This document shows, piece after piece, positions 54,025-64,000 of a stretch of 64,000 nucleotides of DNA. The position numbers and the translations under genes are program-made. Source of the stretch: Atriophallophorus winterbourni (Eukaryota; Platyhelminthes; Trematoda; Plagiorchiida; Microphallidae); assembly GCA_013407085.1 (NCBI GenBank), contig JACCGJ010001894.1, positions 1 through 64,000 of the forward strand, given 5' to 3'. The notes beneath the pieces were generated by a model that worked only from the letters and a program-made list of their open reading frames with translations, was not told where the DNA came from and did no database searches. Position 1 is the first letter of the stretch. The number at the start of each line of letters is the position of its first letter.

Positions 54025-55419
54025 TGCCAACTGCTTGGGCTGCTTCCATCTCGCTTGCTCGCTCTTCCCACCATGATTCTCGGTCCGTTTTGAGGCTGGT
54101 CTTCAACTGGTGGCGAACTTGCCTGCGCTGTTCATCATATCTTTCTCCGGAGGTAAGGAACGCTGTTGGTCAATTAATTTGGCTGTAGCAGCAGATATCC
54201 AGTTGGAATCTGTTCGCTTGGATGTTCCACAGCTTTCCAGGCCAGCATGATACATTGCGCTTTGGATTTGAGCCCAATGCTCCTCAATATTATCAGGATG
54301 GGGTCCAAGTGCATTAGATAGGGCCGATAGATAGTTCTCTGCCACTGCTCTATCTGATAGTTTAAGCGTATCCAGCCTCATGATATTTTTCTTACGCGAT
54401 CCGCTGAAACGCATAGTTAGGTTTGCACAGACTAACGCGTGGTCTGATGATAGGCAGGTCGACCAATATGATCTGCAGTCTTGCACACTGGAACGCCATC
54501 GATAACTGATCGCAATGTGATCAATTTGTGTCCAGAGTCCTGTCGAGGGGGATCTCCGTGTTGCTGACCGTTGTTTGGAATGTCGGAAGTTGACGCTGCT
54601 GAGAAATAGGCGGTGCTCAGCACATAGACTCAACAGGCGTTCACCGTTGTCTGATCGGACGCAATCGAGACCATATGGACCACCGAGGTGTCGTTCACTT
54701 TGTGAGAGGCGGCCAACTCGGGCATTAAGATCGCCAGCCAGAATGACAATATCCGACTTTCGTGCTTTACGCAGTAATTCGTCTAGACCTCGGTAGAATT
54801 CGTCTTTCGCTAAATCAGCACTGCAGTTAGTGGGGGCGTATGCTGCGATGACGAAAAGTGCACGGGTCTTCTGCCTGTGTTGACTGATTTTGCATGAGCC
54901 GCCAAGTCGGACGGCGCACAAACGGCTATTGACAGGTAACCAGTCAATCAAGGCTGCCTCGGCGCGTGAGCTCAGGGCAATACCAACTCCTGCAAGTCCC
55001 GCTGTCTGGGCCTCTTCATCACCAGATACACGCAAACGGAACTTGACTCCGTTATTATTCGTTGAGCATAGGTTTATCACATGACTAGAGTCGTGTAAGC
55101 GCGTTTCTGATAGGCAGCAGATGTCTACTCTCATCGTTTCTAGTGTACGAGCTAAACCAGCCTGTTGTCCTGTTTGCCTCAAGGTCCTGACGTTGAATGC
55201 AGCTAGCTTGAAGGGCATACGGGGTTTCAGGAAGTGAGCATTCTGGCTTGGCTGTTCTGTGTTTGGCGAGCTGGAAGGGGCATCTTGACGAGATTCATTG
55301 CTTGTGTGTAATAAGGGTCGTGGGATATAAGGATCGGCATGTGATGTAATGTAGCGAACGTGATTTTGACAGCGAGTTGTGGATGAAGTAGATTCCATGG
55401 TTCTTGTTGTAGGCGACAT
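54025..55419 (-). pseudogene. RTE APE-type endonuclease and linker, one frameshift
   Basis: The minus strand has all EEP/APE endonuclease motifs: FKLAAFNVRTLRQTG near the start, CCLSETRLHD, VIAAYAPTN, ILAGDLNARVG, WTQIDHIAISYRW and SSDHALVCANL. Asn, Glu, Asp-x-Asn and His of the active site are all present. The frame ends at 54103, but the linker RRQVRHQLKTSLKTDRESWW continues in another frame to 54025, showing a one-base shift near 54150. The first likely Met of the conserved part is at MPFKLAAFN; upstream residues are not conserved and may be leader. Confidence 0.88.
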
Positions 55420-55768
55420 ACTACCCGGTTGCCAAGGCCGAAGTAGGGGGTTAGCTTAGGGGACCCCACCCGGAGCCTTTGACTCAAAAGTATTCCCGCA
55501 AGGCAGCAGGGATTTTTCCTCAGGGTTCACTCCCGAAGCCTTTCCCGCAAACAGGTATGCCGCAAGGCAGTGGAGGCTTGGAATCAGGGTTTTCCTGCCC
55601 TTAGATGGACTGCCCTCCCAGGCTAACGAGCTCCATCTGCCCGGAGCAAACTGGTTTTGAGGCGCCAGTCACCCGCCTTCGCCCTTTCTCCTGTCAGTAG
55701 AAGCGGTTCCGCCGCGTGCAGGCCAGGAGCTGGGCTTTGGTTGTCAGAGGCTGTTTGAGACGCACGCC

Positions 55769-56180
55769 TTATGGGAGCATTTTATAGACTGAGAGCTCAT
55801 CCCCACTGCCACTCCCGGCTGTGACAACCTTTGTGTATAGCCTTAAGAAGTTTGATTGAATTACCCCTTGTAGCTGTTTCGGGGCAAGAATAAGTAATTC
55901 AGTGATATTATCTCCTATGAAACCATTTAGAATCTTAAAGACATCTATTAGATCGCCTCGCAGCCACCGACTCATGAGTGAGAAAAATCTGGTGCTTCCT
56001 TGGCTGATTTCTAGTTGTGTCGTCACCGAATCAGTCGTCAGAACGCAGATTTTCCTCAAATTTAGTGGCAAGTCCCATGTCTCCGTTAACTCAATTACTT
56101 ATCCTAAATCCGAGATAGGCGTTGCTTTGCTGTCGGATCCTAGCATCTCAATATCATCATCATACGGGAAGCGAAGGGTA
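55769..56180 (-). pseudogene. CR1-like LINE fragment with internal deletion
   Basis: The minus strand reads DDIEMLGSDSKATPISDL, then TETWDLPLNLRKICVL, then jumps to SRWLRGDLIDVFKILNGF of the C-terminus. The KDLGV region between them is deleted. It resembles the family at 62700-64000. Confidence 0.65.
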
Positions 56181-56189
56181 AACTTAAGC

Positions 56190-57768
56190 CGATTTTCATT
56201 AGAATTGCTCGACCTTATACACAACCACCCGTTTTTAACCACTTATTTGAATACACACGCTTTCGTTCGCGTAATAGACCATCCTTACCCGATGAATTCA
56301 TTGTAAAAACCGTAAAACAGCACCCACCCCTTGGTCGGAGTGTACATTTTGCCCTCTAATATTGGGGTGACAAAGCAACGAACCCCCCACATGCACCAGA
56401 CGTCGTACGGACTACGACCTCCGCAACACACTGGACTGTTGACTCTGCCCTAAATGCTGATATACGGTATCAATTCTCGGCCCAAGTTCACCGTGTGTAT
56501 TGTTTACGTACAACACTCAGAAAAGTTACTTTCAGCAAGCTCACGACAAACTTTCTTGGTAGTCACACCAGGAAGGGGATACTCAAAAGGAACATAGAAT
56601 GGGCTGTTTACATCCGCAGCCTCTCTCCGGCACAATGGGAACGCTTCCGTCTGTACCGCAACAAGACTACCTCCCGTATTTGCGAGGACTGTTTGCATTA
56701 TCAATATCGTCTAGCTTGTGCCTTTGATGCTAACCAAAAGTAGCTCTTCCGATTTGTTAACCGTCTAAGACACATAAAACCCGGAAAACTCCTACAGGCG
56801 CGACTCCAACGGCAGAGGTAGCAGGTGAAAAACTACGACTTGAGTATCTCTCTGTCTTTGGAGAATATACTGATACTACACCTGTCGCCAATGACGAATG
56901 GGCATCTACACCCACATACGTCATGTTCACAACGGGAGCTGTCCTTCGTAAGCTGAGAAGCTTGCAAACAACGAGCTCTGCTGGCCCTCATGGCTTTCAC
57001 CCACGAACTCTTCATGAGTGTGTCTCATCTTTGTGTTCACATTTGGCCAGTCCAATCTCGGTTTTCATCCCGGTGAGCGGAAACGTGGTTCTAATACTCC
57101 GATTCACAAAGGTGCTTCTCGATCTCAAGCATCCAATCACTGTCCCATCACCGTACTACCAGTCGTGTCTAAGGTAATGGAATCGGTAATTGCAGACACG
57201 TTAGTGGTTTATGCTGAAAAGCAGCATGTCTTACCTGAAGCTTACCATGGGTTCCGAAGTCATTGTTCTTGTTTTACCAATCTCATGCTCGCCCGTGATC
57301 AATGGACGGGCGCTATTGACCGTGGCATGGAAGTTCATGTGCTCTACTTGGATTTTTCTGAAGCTTTTGACCGAGTCGACCACGAACTCCTCCGACAAAA
57401 CTTAGTTTTACAGGGAATCAATGGGAAATTACTTTACTGGCTGAAGAGTTATCTGACTGACCGAAGCGCCCGAGTTCGAGCGGACAGCTGTTTTCCCTCT
57501 CCATTTGCCAACAACAAGCGGTGTTCACACATGGCTCAGTCGTATGTGCTTACATGCTCCCCATATTTATAAACGACGTCACATGCACTCTGCATTCACT
57601 GGTATTGCTTTACATGGACGAAATTTAAATTTAGCGTACTATTTGCGGCCAACAAGACCTTAACACAATCCATAAGTGGTCAACCGACAACAAACTTCCC
57701 TTCACCGTAACAAAATGTCGTGTTCCATCGACTCGTATGAGTGCTGCTCCACGTTATTGTTATGATGG
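56190..57768 (+). pseudogene. CR1-like LINE (family F3), left part up to a SINE-A insertion
   Basis: In several frames: linker WERFRLYRNKTTSRICEDCL, KLRSLQTTSSAGPHGFHPRT, ANHCPITVLPVVSKVMESVI, YHGFRSHCSCFTNLMLARDQ, VLYLDFSEAFDRVDHELLRQ (box A) and WLKSYLTDRSARVRAD. Later TDNKLPFTVTKCRVPSTRMS runs to 57768, where SINE-A begins. The element resumes at 58729. Confidence 0.82.
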
Positions 57769-57771
57769 AGG

Positions 57772-57870
57772 AGGTATGGTATGGGTATGAAAGCACAAGC
57801 CTCATCCAGGCAATGTGCCGCACAGTCAGAGACTGTACGTAGGCGATATTACTGTCAGGTTTCCCAGGTG
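57772..57870 (-). repeat. SINE-A copy, truncated
   Basis: GGTATGGTATGGGTATGAAA tail, AGCACAAGCCTCATCCAGGC, GACTGTACGTAGGCGATA and TGTCAGGTTTCCCAGG, then unrelated. Confidence 0.7.
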
Positions 57871-57967
57871 TGATTGAAGAGCTTGGCGTGCCAGCCATAT
57901 CGAACAATGGCGTACAAGCCTAAAGTTACGCAGAATGCTGAAATGTTTTGCATCGGCTGAGAAATTG

Positions 57968-58050
57968 TTAGGTATGGTATGGTATGAAAGCACAAGCCTG
58001 ATCCAGGCAAAGTGCCGCACAGACAGAGACTGCACGTGGGCGAAATTGTT
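57968..58050 (-). repeat. SINE-A copy, truncated to its 3' third
   Basis: GGTATGGTATGGTATGAAAG tail to GACTGCACGTGGGCGAAAT. Confidence 0.7.
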
Positions 58051-58054
58051 AGGT

Positions 58055-58140
58055 TGTATGTATGTAAGTATGTATGTATGTATGTACGTATGTGTGTATG
58101 TATGTATGAATGAATGAATGTACGTATGTGTGTATGTAAA
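58055..58140. repeat. (TATG)n / (AATG)n microsatellite
   Basis: Imperfect tetranucleotide array between SINE-A pieces; it probably grew from a SINE tail. Confidence 0.85.
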
Positions 58141-58491
58141 AGGTATGAAAGCATAAGCAAAAAGTTACACAGAATGCTGAGACACTTTTCGGTTAACAAA
58201 TCCTAGACAGAAACAGAAATAGAGATACATCATCACACGGCGGAAAGTGTTATTCTATCGCTATTCTCTTTTGACGCAGTACGTTTAGAAAGCGGGGACG
58301 CAAAACCCTGAAAGTAAAACTGCAACCGTCCGATTAATAGGCGCACATATTACCGCACCATGCATTAACAGGGATACCAGCTCAAGATTGTCTACTTTGC
58401 TCAAACAGAAAAAACATGGGACAGATCATGATGAACGTTTATAGAAAGTTTGGCGATCGGATTGGCTCCTAATTTGAGCAATAAAGCATAA

Positions 58492-58728
58492 TGGTATGGT
58501 ATGGTATGAAAGCACAAGCCTGATCCAGGCAAAGTGCCGTACAGTCAGAGATTGCACGTGGGCTAAGATACTGTCAGGTTTCCCAGGCCTAGACAGATAT
58601 GATAAAGAAAATAGAAATGATAGTAAAGACTCCGGCCTGTTTCAGCATGCAACTCACTACCTCTGGTCAATCAATTTAGCATGGTGTTAGCCGCACAGCA
58701 TAAAGTACTGCACGATTGCAGATCCGAG
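58492..58728 (-). repeat. SINE-A copy, near full length, inside LINE F3
   Basis: GGTATGGTATGGTATGAAAG tail to ACGATTGCAGATCCG; all family blocks present. Confidence 0.85.
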
Positions 58729-59240
58729 CACCCTCCTAACGGTTATCTTGAAGATCCATTAATGCAGGCGACAACTACTGAACGCGACTCGGGGGTCACC
58801 ACACAATGCAATCTTTCTGTCTCCACCACGTGCATCAAAGCGGCCAACTCCACAATCACCATGGTAGGTCTTTTACACCGAGCACTTAACAATTTTGAGC
58901 CGGCAGCATTTCGTGTGTTCCTGGGGGCATTCATTCGGCCACGGAGTATGCTGTGCAAGTTTGGAAACCGTGGCAATTAAAGACGAAAGGATGCTTGAAT
59001 CACCGCAGCGACGAGCAACCAAGCTAGCAAGAAGTCTGTTTCACGTCCCATACCACGAAAGACTGGCGAAACTAAATTTGTTCTCCATGAAATATCGAAG
59101 GATTCGTGGGGAACTTATTTTGCTCACGCAAATTCTATTGACATTAAATCACCCTTGTGCAGTTCTGTTCGTCTTGAACACAAAAACTTCTTATCTACGC
59201 AGTAACTCCCGTAAACTCGCTCTATAGACCTCTCTATTCG
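58729..59240 (+). pseudogene. CR1-like LINE (F3), right part after SINE-A insertions
   Basis: Resumes with NGYLEDPLMQATTTERDSGV (the KDLGV-type block), TMVGLLHRALNNFEPAAFRV, a shift, then ERMLESPQRRATKLARSLFH and MKYRRIRGELILLTQIL. It joins in sense to the part ending at 57768. Confidence 0.75.
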
Positions 59241-59259
59241 TGTATTCCGCTTGCCTGCT

Positions 59260-61080
59260 TCATAATGGTTGGCACTTTGTCTAGCTCCAGACTTGTGCTT
59301 CATGATGATGATGACGAGAATAAACATGCAACTTCGACTAAACTCCTCACCGGGTATGGACAGTATCACACCGCAAGCATTGCGCGCAGTTGTCGACCAA
59401 CTTTGCGAACCGCTTGCGGCATATTTCCAGTCACCCTCCTGCCAGTGCTATTCACGGTGATGGAATCGGTTGCTACTGATGAAAGTATGGCTTGTGTGAT
59501 AGTTCCAATATTATCGCTGCAGAACAACACAGATTTCTTAGAGGGCATTCCTACACCTCAAAGTTGGTTTTAGCTAGCAACTGCTGGACAAAGCAGCTGA
59601 TGAATGTCAGGATATGGACGTCATTTACTTGAATTTCTCTAGGGCATTTGACCGAGTAGACCATGCAATATTGCTAAACAAACTGCAAGCACTAAGTATT
59701 CCACCCGAATTACTGTCCTTGGTAGATGCATTCATGCGTTCGAAAAACCTTCGGGTGCATGTTAGACAGACACTTTCAGAGCCAATCCCACACCCGAGTA
59801 GAGTACCTCAGGGTTCCGTTCTTAGCCCACGTCTATTCATGAAGTTTATCAACGAGATTGGAAGGTACGTCGAATCACCATTTCTCCTATTCGCAGATGA
59901 TACCAAGATTTGGCGAGTCATCAACTCCACGGCGATACAAGGAACCTTCAATCCGACCTGGATTCATTACGATCAACCACTTACCATTCAACACTGATAA
60001 ATGCCATGCACTACGTATTCGACTTCCTGATGACCCTAGCTATATTCTGGGCGGCAAGATGCTCGATGTCACAAAGCAAGAAAAAGATCTCGGGGTGATT
60101 GTAAAAAATAATTTGGGCTGTTCTGCTCAGTGTAGCAGAGCTTCAACCGTAGCAAATAGAAACGTTGGGTTCTTAAGGCGTACATTCGGAGCAATCGATC
60201 CACGTCTCTTTCGGTTTTTTCTTCAGGCGTACATCAGGCCATGCTTGAAGTATAATGTCTGTCTGGAACCAAAGGTTGAAACGTGACCAGCACACCTTAA
60301 AAGAGCCCTCAGAGACGTTCTACAAAACTTGTGAAGGGGCTTGGCCTCATCAGCTACGACGAACATCTTACAACGCTACAATTGTTTTCTACAAACAACC
60401 GTCGCATTCTAGGCGATCTGATCCTTGTGTATGGTATGGTATGAAAGCACAATTCTGATCCAGGCAAAGTGACGCACAGTCAGAGGCTGCATGTGGGCTA
60501 AGATACTGTCAGGTTGCCCAGGCCTAGACAGATATGAGGAAAAAAGAACAGAAAATGGTAGTGATACTCCGTTCTGTGTCAGCATGCAGCTCACTACATC
60601 TGGCCGTTCAATTTAACACGGTGTTAGCCGCATAGCAAAAAGTACTGCGCAGTTACACATCCTTGTGTACGGGATATTGACGGAAGAAACTCACCCATGT
60701 AGGGGTATTCTGGAAATGGCCCCACAATCGGAAAATCGTGGTCATCACCTAAAGTTAACACATCGACACAGTAGATTAAACTGCCACAGACACTACTTTG
60801 CCATCGGAAAGCCTCGTGCGTAGAATGCACTTGCTCTTTCGGTTATTTCTGCTCCATCACTAAATACTTTTAAACGCATTGACCTCCATTTTTATCCCAC
60901 ATACGCAATTCTTAATTATACTTTTATCACGATTATAATTTTTGTGATGCTGCACTTTATTTTGCCTATTTCCGCAGCGTTTTTCGTCCCGACCAATATG
61001 GACTACGTTTCTCTTCGACCATTTTGCGAAACAGCTGGAACTTCTTCAGACCCAATGTGTTAACTATCCTGTCGTTATTC
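59260..61080 (+). pseudogene. CR1-like LINE (F1), second copy, split by SINE-A
   Basis: Same family as 4455-6847 but plus strand and more damaged. Shared blocks: RLNSSPGMDSITPQALRAVV, VIYLNFSRAFDRVDHAILLN, ESPFLLFADDTKIWRVIN, KCHALRIRL and KDLGVIVKNNLGCSAQCSRA. A deletion removes the residues after IWRVIN, and the frame shifts several times. After the SINE-A at 60430-60665 the C-terminus resumes (ETHPCRG, RGHHLKLTHRHSRLNC) and the 3' UTR has AACTTCTTCAGACCCAAT near 61040. Its left end joins a SINE-A-like TTGTGCTTCATGATGATG. Confidence 0.85.
60430..60665 (-). repeat. SINE-A copy, near full length, inside LINE F1
   Basis: GTATGGTATGGTATGAAAGC tail to GCGCAGTTACACATCC. It separates GDLIL from the YGILTEETHPC-type continuation of the LINE. 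Confidence 0.85.
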
Positions 61081-61388
61081 GATTAGACCTAGTTTTTTCC
61101 GCAATACACTATTGTAAATGGTGCGCTCCTCTACAACATTTAGTATCAAGAATCAGTATCACAGGGAGATAGTCGACCAAGTCGAAACGAGTGCCCAGAT
61201 TCTTTCGGAGGTGTGCTTGAAAACACCCACCACTACCAGGATTGATTCGTAAGTAACACAGGCGTGTGTAACTGTGAATGGAAGATGGGAGATGTCTCAC
61301 CATTCTTCTTCTGAATAGTCGGCAGGAGGACTACAGTCCGTGAAAGCCACTTCACCTCACGGGTCTCTGCTATCTCAGCGTAGATTCC

Positions 61389-61690
61389 TCACGAGGAGTT
61401 ACTGAGCTGGGAGAGTAGGCGAATCGCGCAGGATAGCGGGAAGTTCAGCGTCCAATATGCGTTTAAACTACTCTCCGGTGACTGCCCGATTGCATCAGCG
61501 GCGAGTGCATTCCAAATATTAACCACTCTGGTCGACAGAGTAAACGATGGCTTCAGGTGTTCCGTTAGGCGCTTTTGCAACTTCAGCAAATGACATCTAG
61601 TTCTGGAGTCCGTGTATACCGAAAAGAATTTTTGAAGTTCCGTTCCGTAATATCCCAAGCCGGATTCTCCGCGTGACACCAAACCATATC
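61389..61690 (-). pseudogene. LINE C-terminal fragment
   Basis: The minus strand reads RCHLLKLQKRLTEHLKPSFT then LSTRVVNIWNALAADAI, the typical end of a CR1-type RT protein. The flanking 61100-61330 may belong to the same element but is unclear. Confidence 0.6.
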
Positions 61691-62072
61691 GTCATCTTCG
61701 ATATCCAGTGGAAAAGTTTGAGTTCCGCAATCGTTAGTCATAGGGGAATACGCAACATTTTACCCCTCACTCATTGGTAGCCCTCCTTTTGGACTTTCTC
61801 CAGTCGATCCTCTCCCCTTTGGTTAACGGATAGTTTCCGGAAGCCAAATTCTAAATTGGTCTGACGTGAGAGCTATTCCGAATATTTTTGTGGTTTTTGA
61901 CCACAAAGCCTCTATTCGTTTATCAGCCATTTACTGTTCGGTACTATTTTAGTTGAACACACGACACTTGTATAATGAGTATACAGGTCGAGGTTCAGAC
62001 TCCATTTTAAAAACGCGATAAATCCGTTAGGACATTCGTATCACGCGCTGAAATTAGTTAATTTTTCAGAAC

Positions 62073-62325
62073 TTATTCTTCTTTTGATAAACGACAGAGG
62101 GTCAAGCCTTTGTGAGCCGCATCTCTTTCTATAAGCAGCACAGTACAGAAAAACCTCAGTTGAAAAATTGTCCAGTGCAGTACATTATCCGCTAGTTGCT
62201 TGAACAGGTTTTCAGATCTTGCTGCAATAACCTCTTCCGGAAGCGCATCCCACAACTTAGCAATTCTTGTTGAGAGTGTGAATCCTTGTGTTACGCGTAG
62301 TGTTCTTTGCTTTTGAGGCATTTGG
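62073..62325 (-). pseudogene. LINE C-terminal fragment, second
   Basis: The minus strand reads RTLRVTQGFTLSTRIAKLWD then ALPEEVIAARSENLFKQLAD. A homologue of the 61389 fragment in the same orientation. Confidence 0.6.
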
Positions 62326-62397
62326 GCATGGTCACGGGTTCATGAGCCCGCCACAAGAGAAAAAACTCGCGCAGTTCTTCACCATAGGCTCAGAGTA

Positions 62398-62580
62398 GTT
62401 CAGTTCAGTTCAGTTTCACAAAACAGTAAGTGGCTAACGAGCCAATCGAGCGTCCAGAATTTCTTTCGGCGGAAAGCTGCAGAGAAGCAACCACCATTAC
62501 CAGAGATTTTTTCTTATTGTGATTTGGATATCCTCGATGATCGCGACGCTAAGGGATTATCAGGGTTGTATTTAGGAAGC
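62398..62580 (-). repeat. SINE-B copy with pentanucleotide tail
   Basis: TTCAGTTCAGTTCAGTTT tail at left, then the complement of GGACGCTCGATTGGCTCGTT and a body with little coding character. Partner of 3955-4108. Confidence 0.6.
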
Positions 62581-62749
62581 ACCTCGTTATGAAGGATGCT
62601 GGAAAAATAAAAAATTTCTCTTCACCAATACGGTGAGAAGTCAGCTAAAGAAGAGTAGTGTGTTTTAAAAAAGAATTCTAGCATTTACTTACTTACTAGA
62701 TAACTCTAAAAATGGTGAACTACCTAATCTTGCATAGAAATTAAGGGGA

Positions 62750-64000
62750 GAATTCAGGAAAAAGCTTACCCCAGATGCGGTCCAAACCGTTCTTGAAATT
62801 CGCGATAGAACTGCAGGCTATAGGTTTTTTCTGGAAGCCGGTTTCATAAATTTACCACCCTGAGGCTGAAAAAGTTTTTCCGGGATTCTAGTCTACATCG
62901 CTCCTTAGCAAGTTTGAGTGAATGTCTGCGGGGTTCCAGCTGGGGTTTTAAGGAAAGAAGTCGTTCAAAATAACGCCACTTAACCCCTTCATGATCTTGA
63001 AGGTTTCAATTAATTCACCTCTCAAACGACGTCGCGTAAGTGAGAAACGTTCTAGGGACTTCAGGCTGTACGCTTTCGCGTCAAACGATGTCCTTCTTGT
63101 AGTAAGGGCACCGCGCCTGGACACAAGATTCTAAATGCGCCGAACTAATGCCGTGAAAAGGAGCAGGAATACATCGGGTCTTCTGCTGGATAACACGGAA
63201 CTCAGGCGAAAGAGCACTTTGCGAGCACGTTGAGCTGCAGCGGCGCATAGGTCCTTCCATTTGAAGTCAGTCCTAACTAGTACTCCCAAATCCTTAACAC
63301 GCTGTGTGGCGCTAACAGTGAGAGAATTGCCCGACACCTGAACTCAAATCTTATCAAATCTGACAAGAGTTGCCTCTTATTAATGTTCAGTGGGAGGTCC
63401 CACTGGTATGACCTGTTTATGACCCGTTCAAGGTCGTGCATCAAAGTATCTTTATCCGTTGATCCGATGAATTTCACATCATCCGCGGAAATGGAGCATG
63501 GGCTCTTCAATGCAGAGGAAAAGTCATCGATGAAAATCAGGAATATAAGAGGAACGAGTACCGACCCTTGGGGTACACCACTGATCACGTCGGTTTGATT
63601 CGACAGCGTTGATCCTACTCTAACTTGGAATGTCCTACCTGTAAGGAAGGCCTTTATCCAAGCAAGTAAACTACCCCGTATGCCATTTTCCGATAGCTTA
63701 ATTTCTAGAAGGCGGTGATTTACGGAATCGAAACCCTTGATCATGTTTAACATGCGTTGGATTTCCAAGAATAAAATTTATTTATTTATATAGGTAGAGG
63801 GCATCGACAGGCTTCCCCTCATCCATCCTTTTTAGTAGCAGTATTGAGAAAACTAAGAATGTTAGTCAGGCAGGATCTACCCTCAAGAAATCCATGCTGA
63901 GTTACACTCAGTAGAGAATGCCGACAAAGATGCTGACAGGTTTTATCACGCAGCAGTTTTTCAAATACTTTCGACACGATGCTATTCAGGCTGACAGTAC
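62750..64000 (-). pseudogene. CR1-like LINE (family F4) running off the window
   Basis: The minus strand from the right edge reads NSIVSKVFEKLLRDKTCQHL, VTQHGFLEGRSCLTNILSFL, then box A broken by a short AT-rich insertion near 63745-63790. Next come FDSVNHRLLEIKLSENGIRG, SGVPQGSVLVPLIFLIFIDD, SADDVKFIG (catalytic box changed from FADD), VKDLGVLVRTDFKW and, after shifts, RRRLRGELIETFKIMKGLSG near 63000. The 5' part lies beyond the window. Confidence 0.8.

Larger units (their letters stand above)
52560..55740 (-). mobile_element. RTE-like non-LTR retrotransposon, interrupted by assembly gap
   Basis: The endonuclease at right and the RT catalytic and thumb region at left, both on the minus strand and in the right order, flank a 1000-base gap that would hold most of the RT. 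The left end breaks at about 52600, just after the GGGLESEIDNI block, so the C-terminus is missing. A GC-richer 5' region reaches about 55740. Confidence 0.8.

Noticed and set aside
52924..54188. Long open frames across 53024-54023
   Set aside because: They exist only because N was read as open; this is the assembly gap.
58055..58140. Tetranucleotide array as a CRISPR-like or satellite structure
   Set aside because: Simple (TATG)n slippage next to SINE tails in a eukaryotic genome; no spacers.

Overview
The window looks like nuclear DNA of a parasitic flatworm, most likely a digenean fluke. This is inferred from split genes with very short (33 nt) introns beside kilobase introns, a dense load of CR1-like and RTE-like LINE debris, hammerhead-ribozyme retroelements of the kind known from schistosomes, and a small amidated-neuropeptide precursor. 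No bacterial or organellar features are present. One 1000-base assembly gap lies at 53024-54023.

Layout. 1-3.9 kb: 3' part of a decayed Ty3/gypsy LTR retrotransposon (NC zinc knuckle, protease, RT, RNase H, integrase), followed by its probable 3' LTR. 4.1-7.3 kb: a minus-strand CR1-like LINE and an RTE scrap. 7.6-10.2 kb: clustered copies of a ~230 bp structured SINE (here SINE-A). 10.9-25.4 kb (+): the host gene ASH2L, a core subunit of SET1/MLL histone H3K4 methyltransferase complexes. Its introns are full of SINE-A copies, a hammerhead retrozyme and an RTE fragment. 27.7-28.0 kb (+): a compact single-exon neuropeptide precursor with two predicted -RL-amide octapeptides. 28-47 kb: AT-rich intergenic DNA with LINE fragments and several hammerhead elements, three of them bounded by perfect target-site duplications. 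48.8-51.4 kb (-): MRPL27 (mitochondrial ribosomal protein bL27m) in three exons. 52.6-64 kb: a transposon graveyard with an RTE interrupted by the assembly gap and nested CR1-like LINEs into which SINE-A copies have jumped.

Three host protein-coding genes are supported: ASH2L (chromatin), MRPL27 (mitochondrial translation) and the secreted peptide precursor (signalling). They are not functionally linked. The most striking non-genic content is the hammerhead-bearing retroelement family. At 15183-15507 one insertion carries two ribozymes in tandem between 14-nt duplications. At 30448-30550 a 103-bp insertion is largely a snap-back palindrome of the ribozyme. At 47042-47154 and near 47.7 kb shorter sense copies occur. 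These, the uncharacterised peptide precursor and the recurring 33-nt introns are the best leads.
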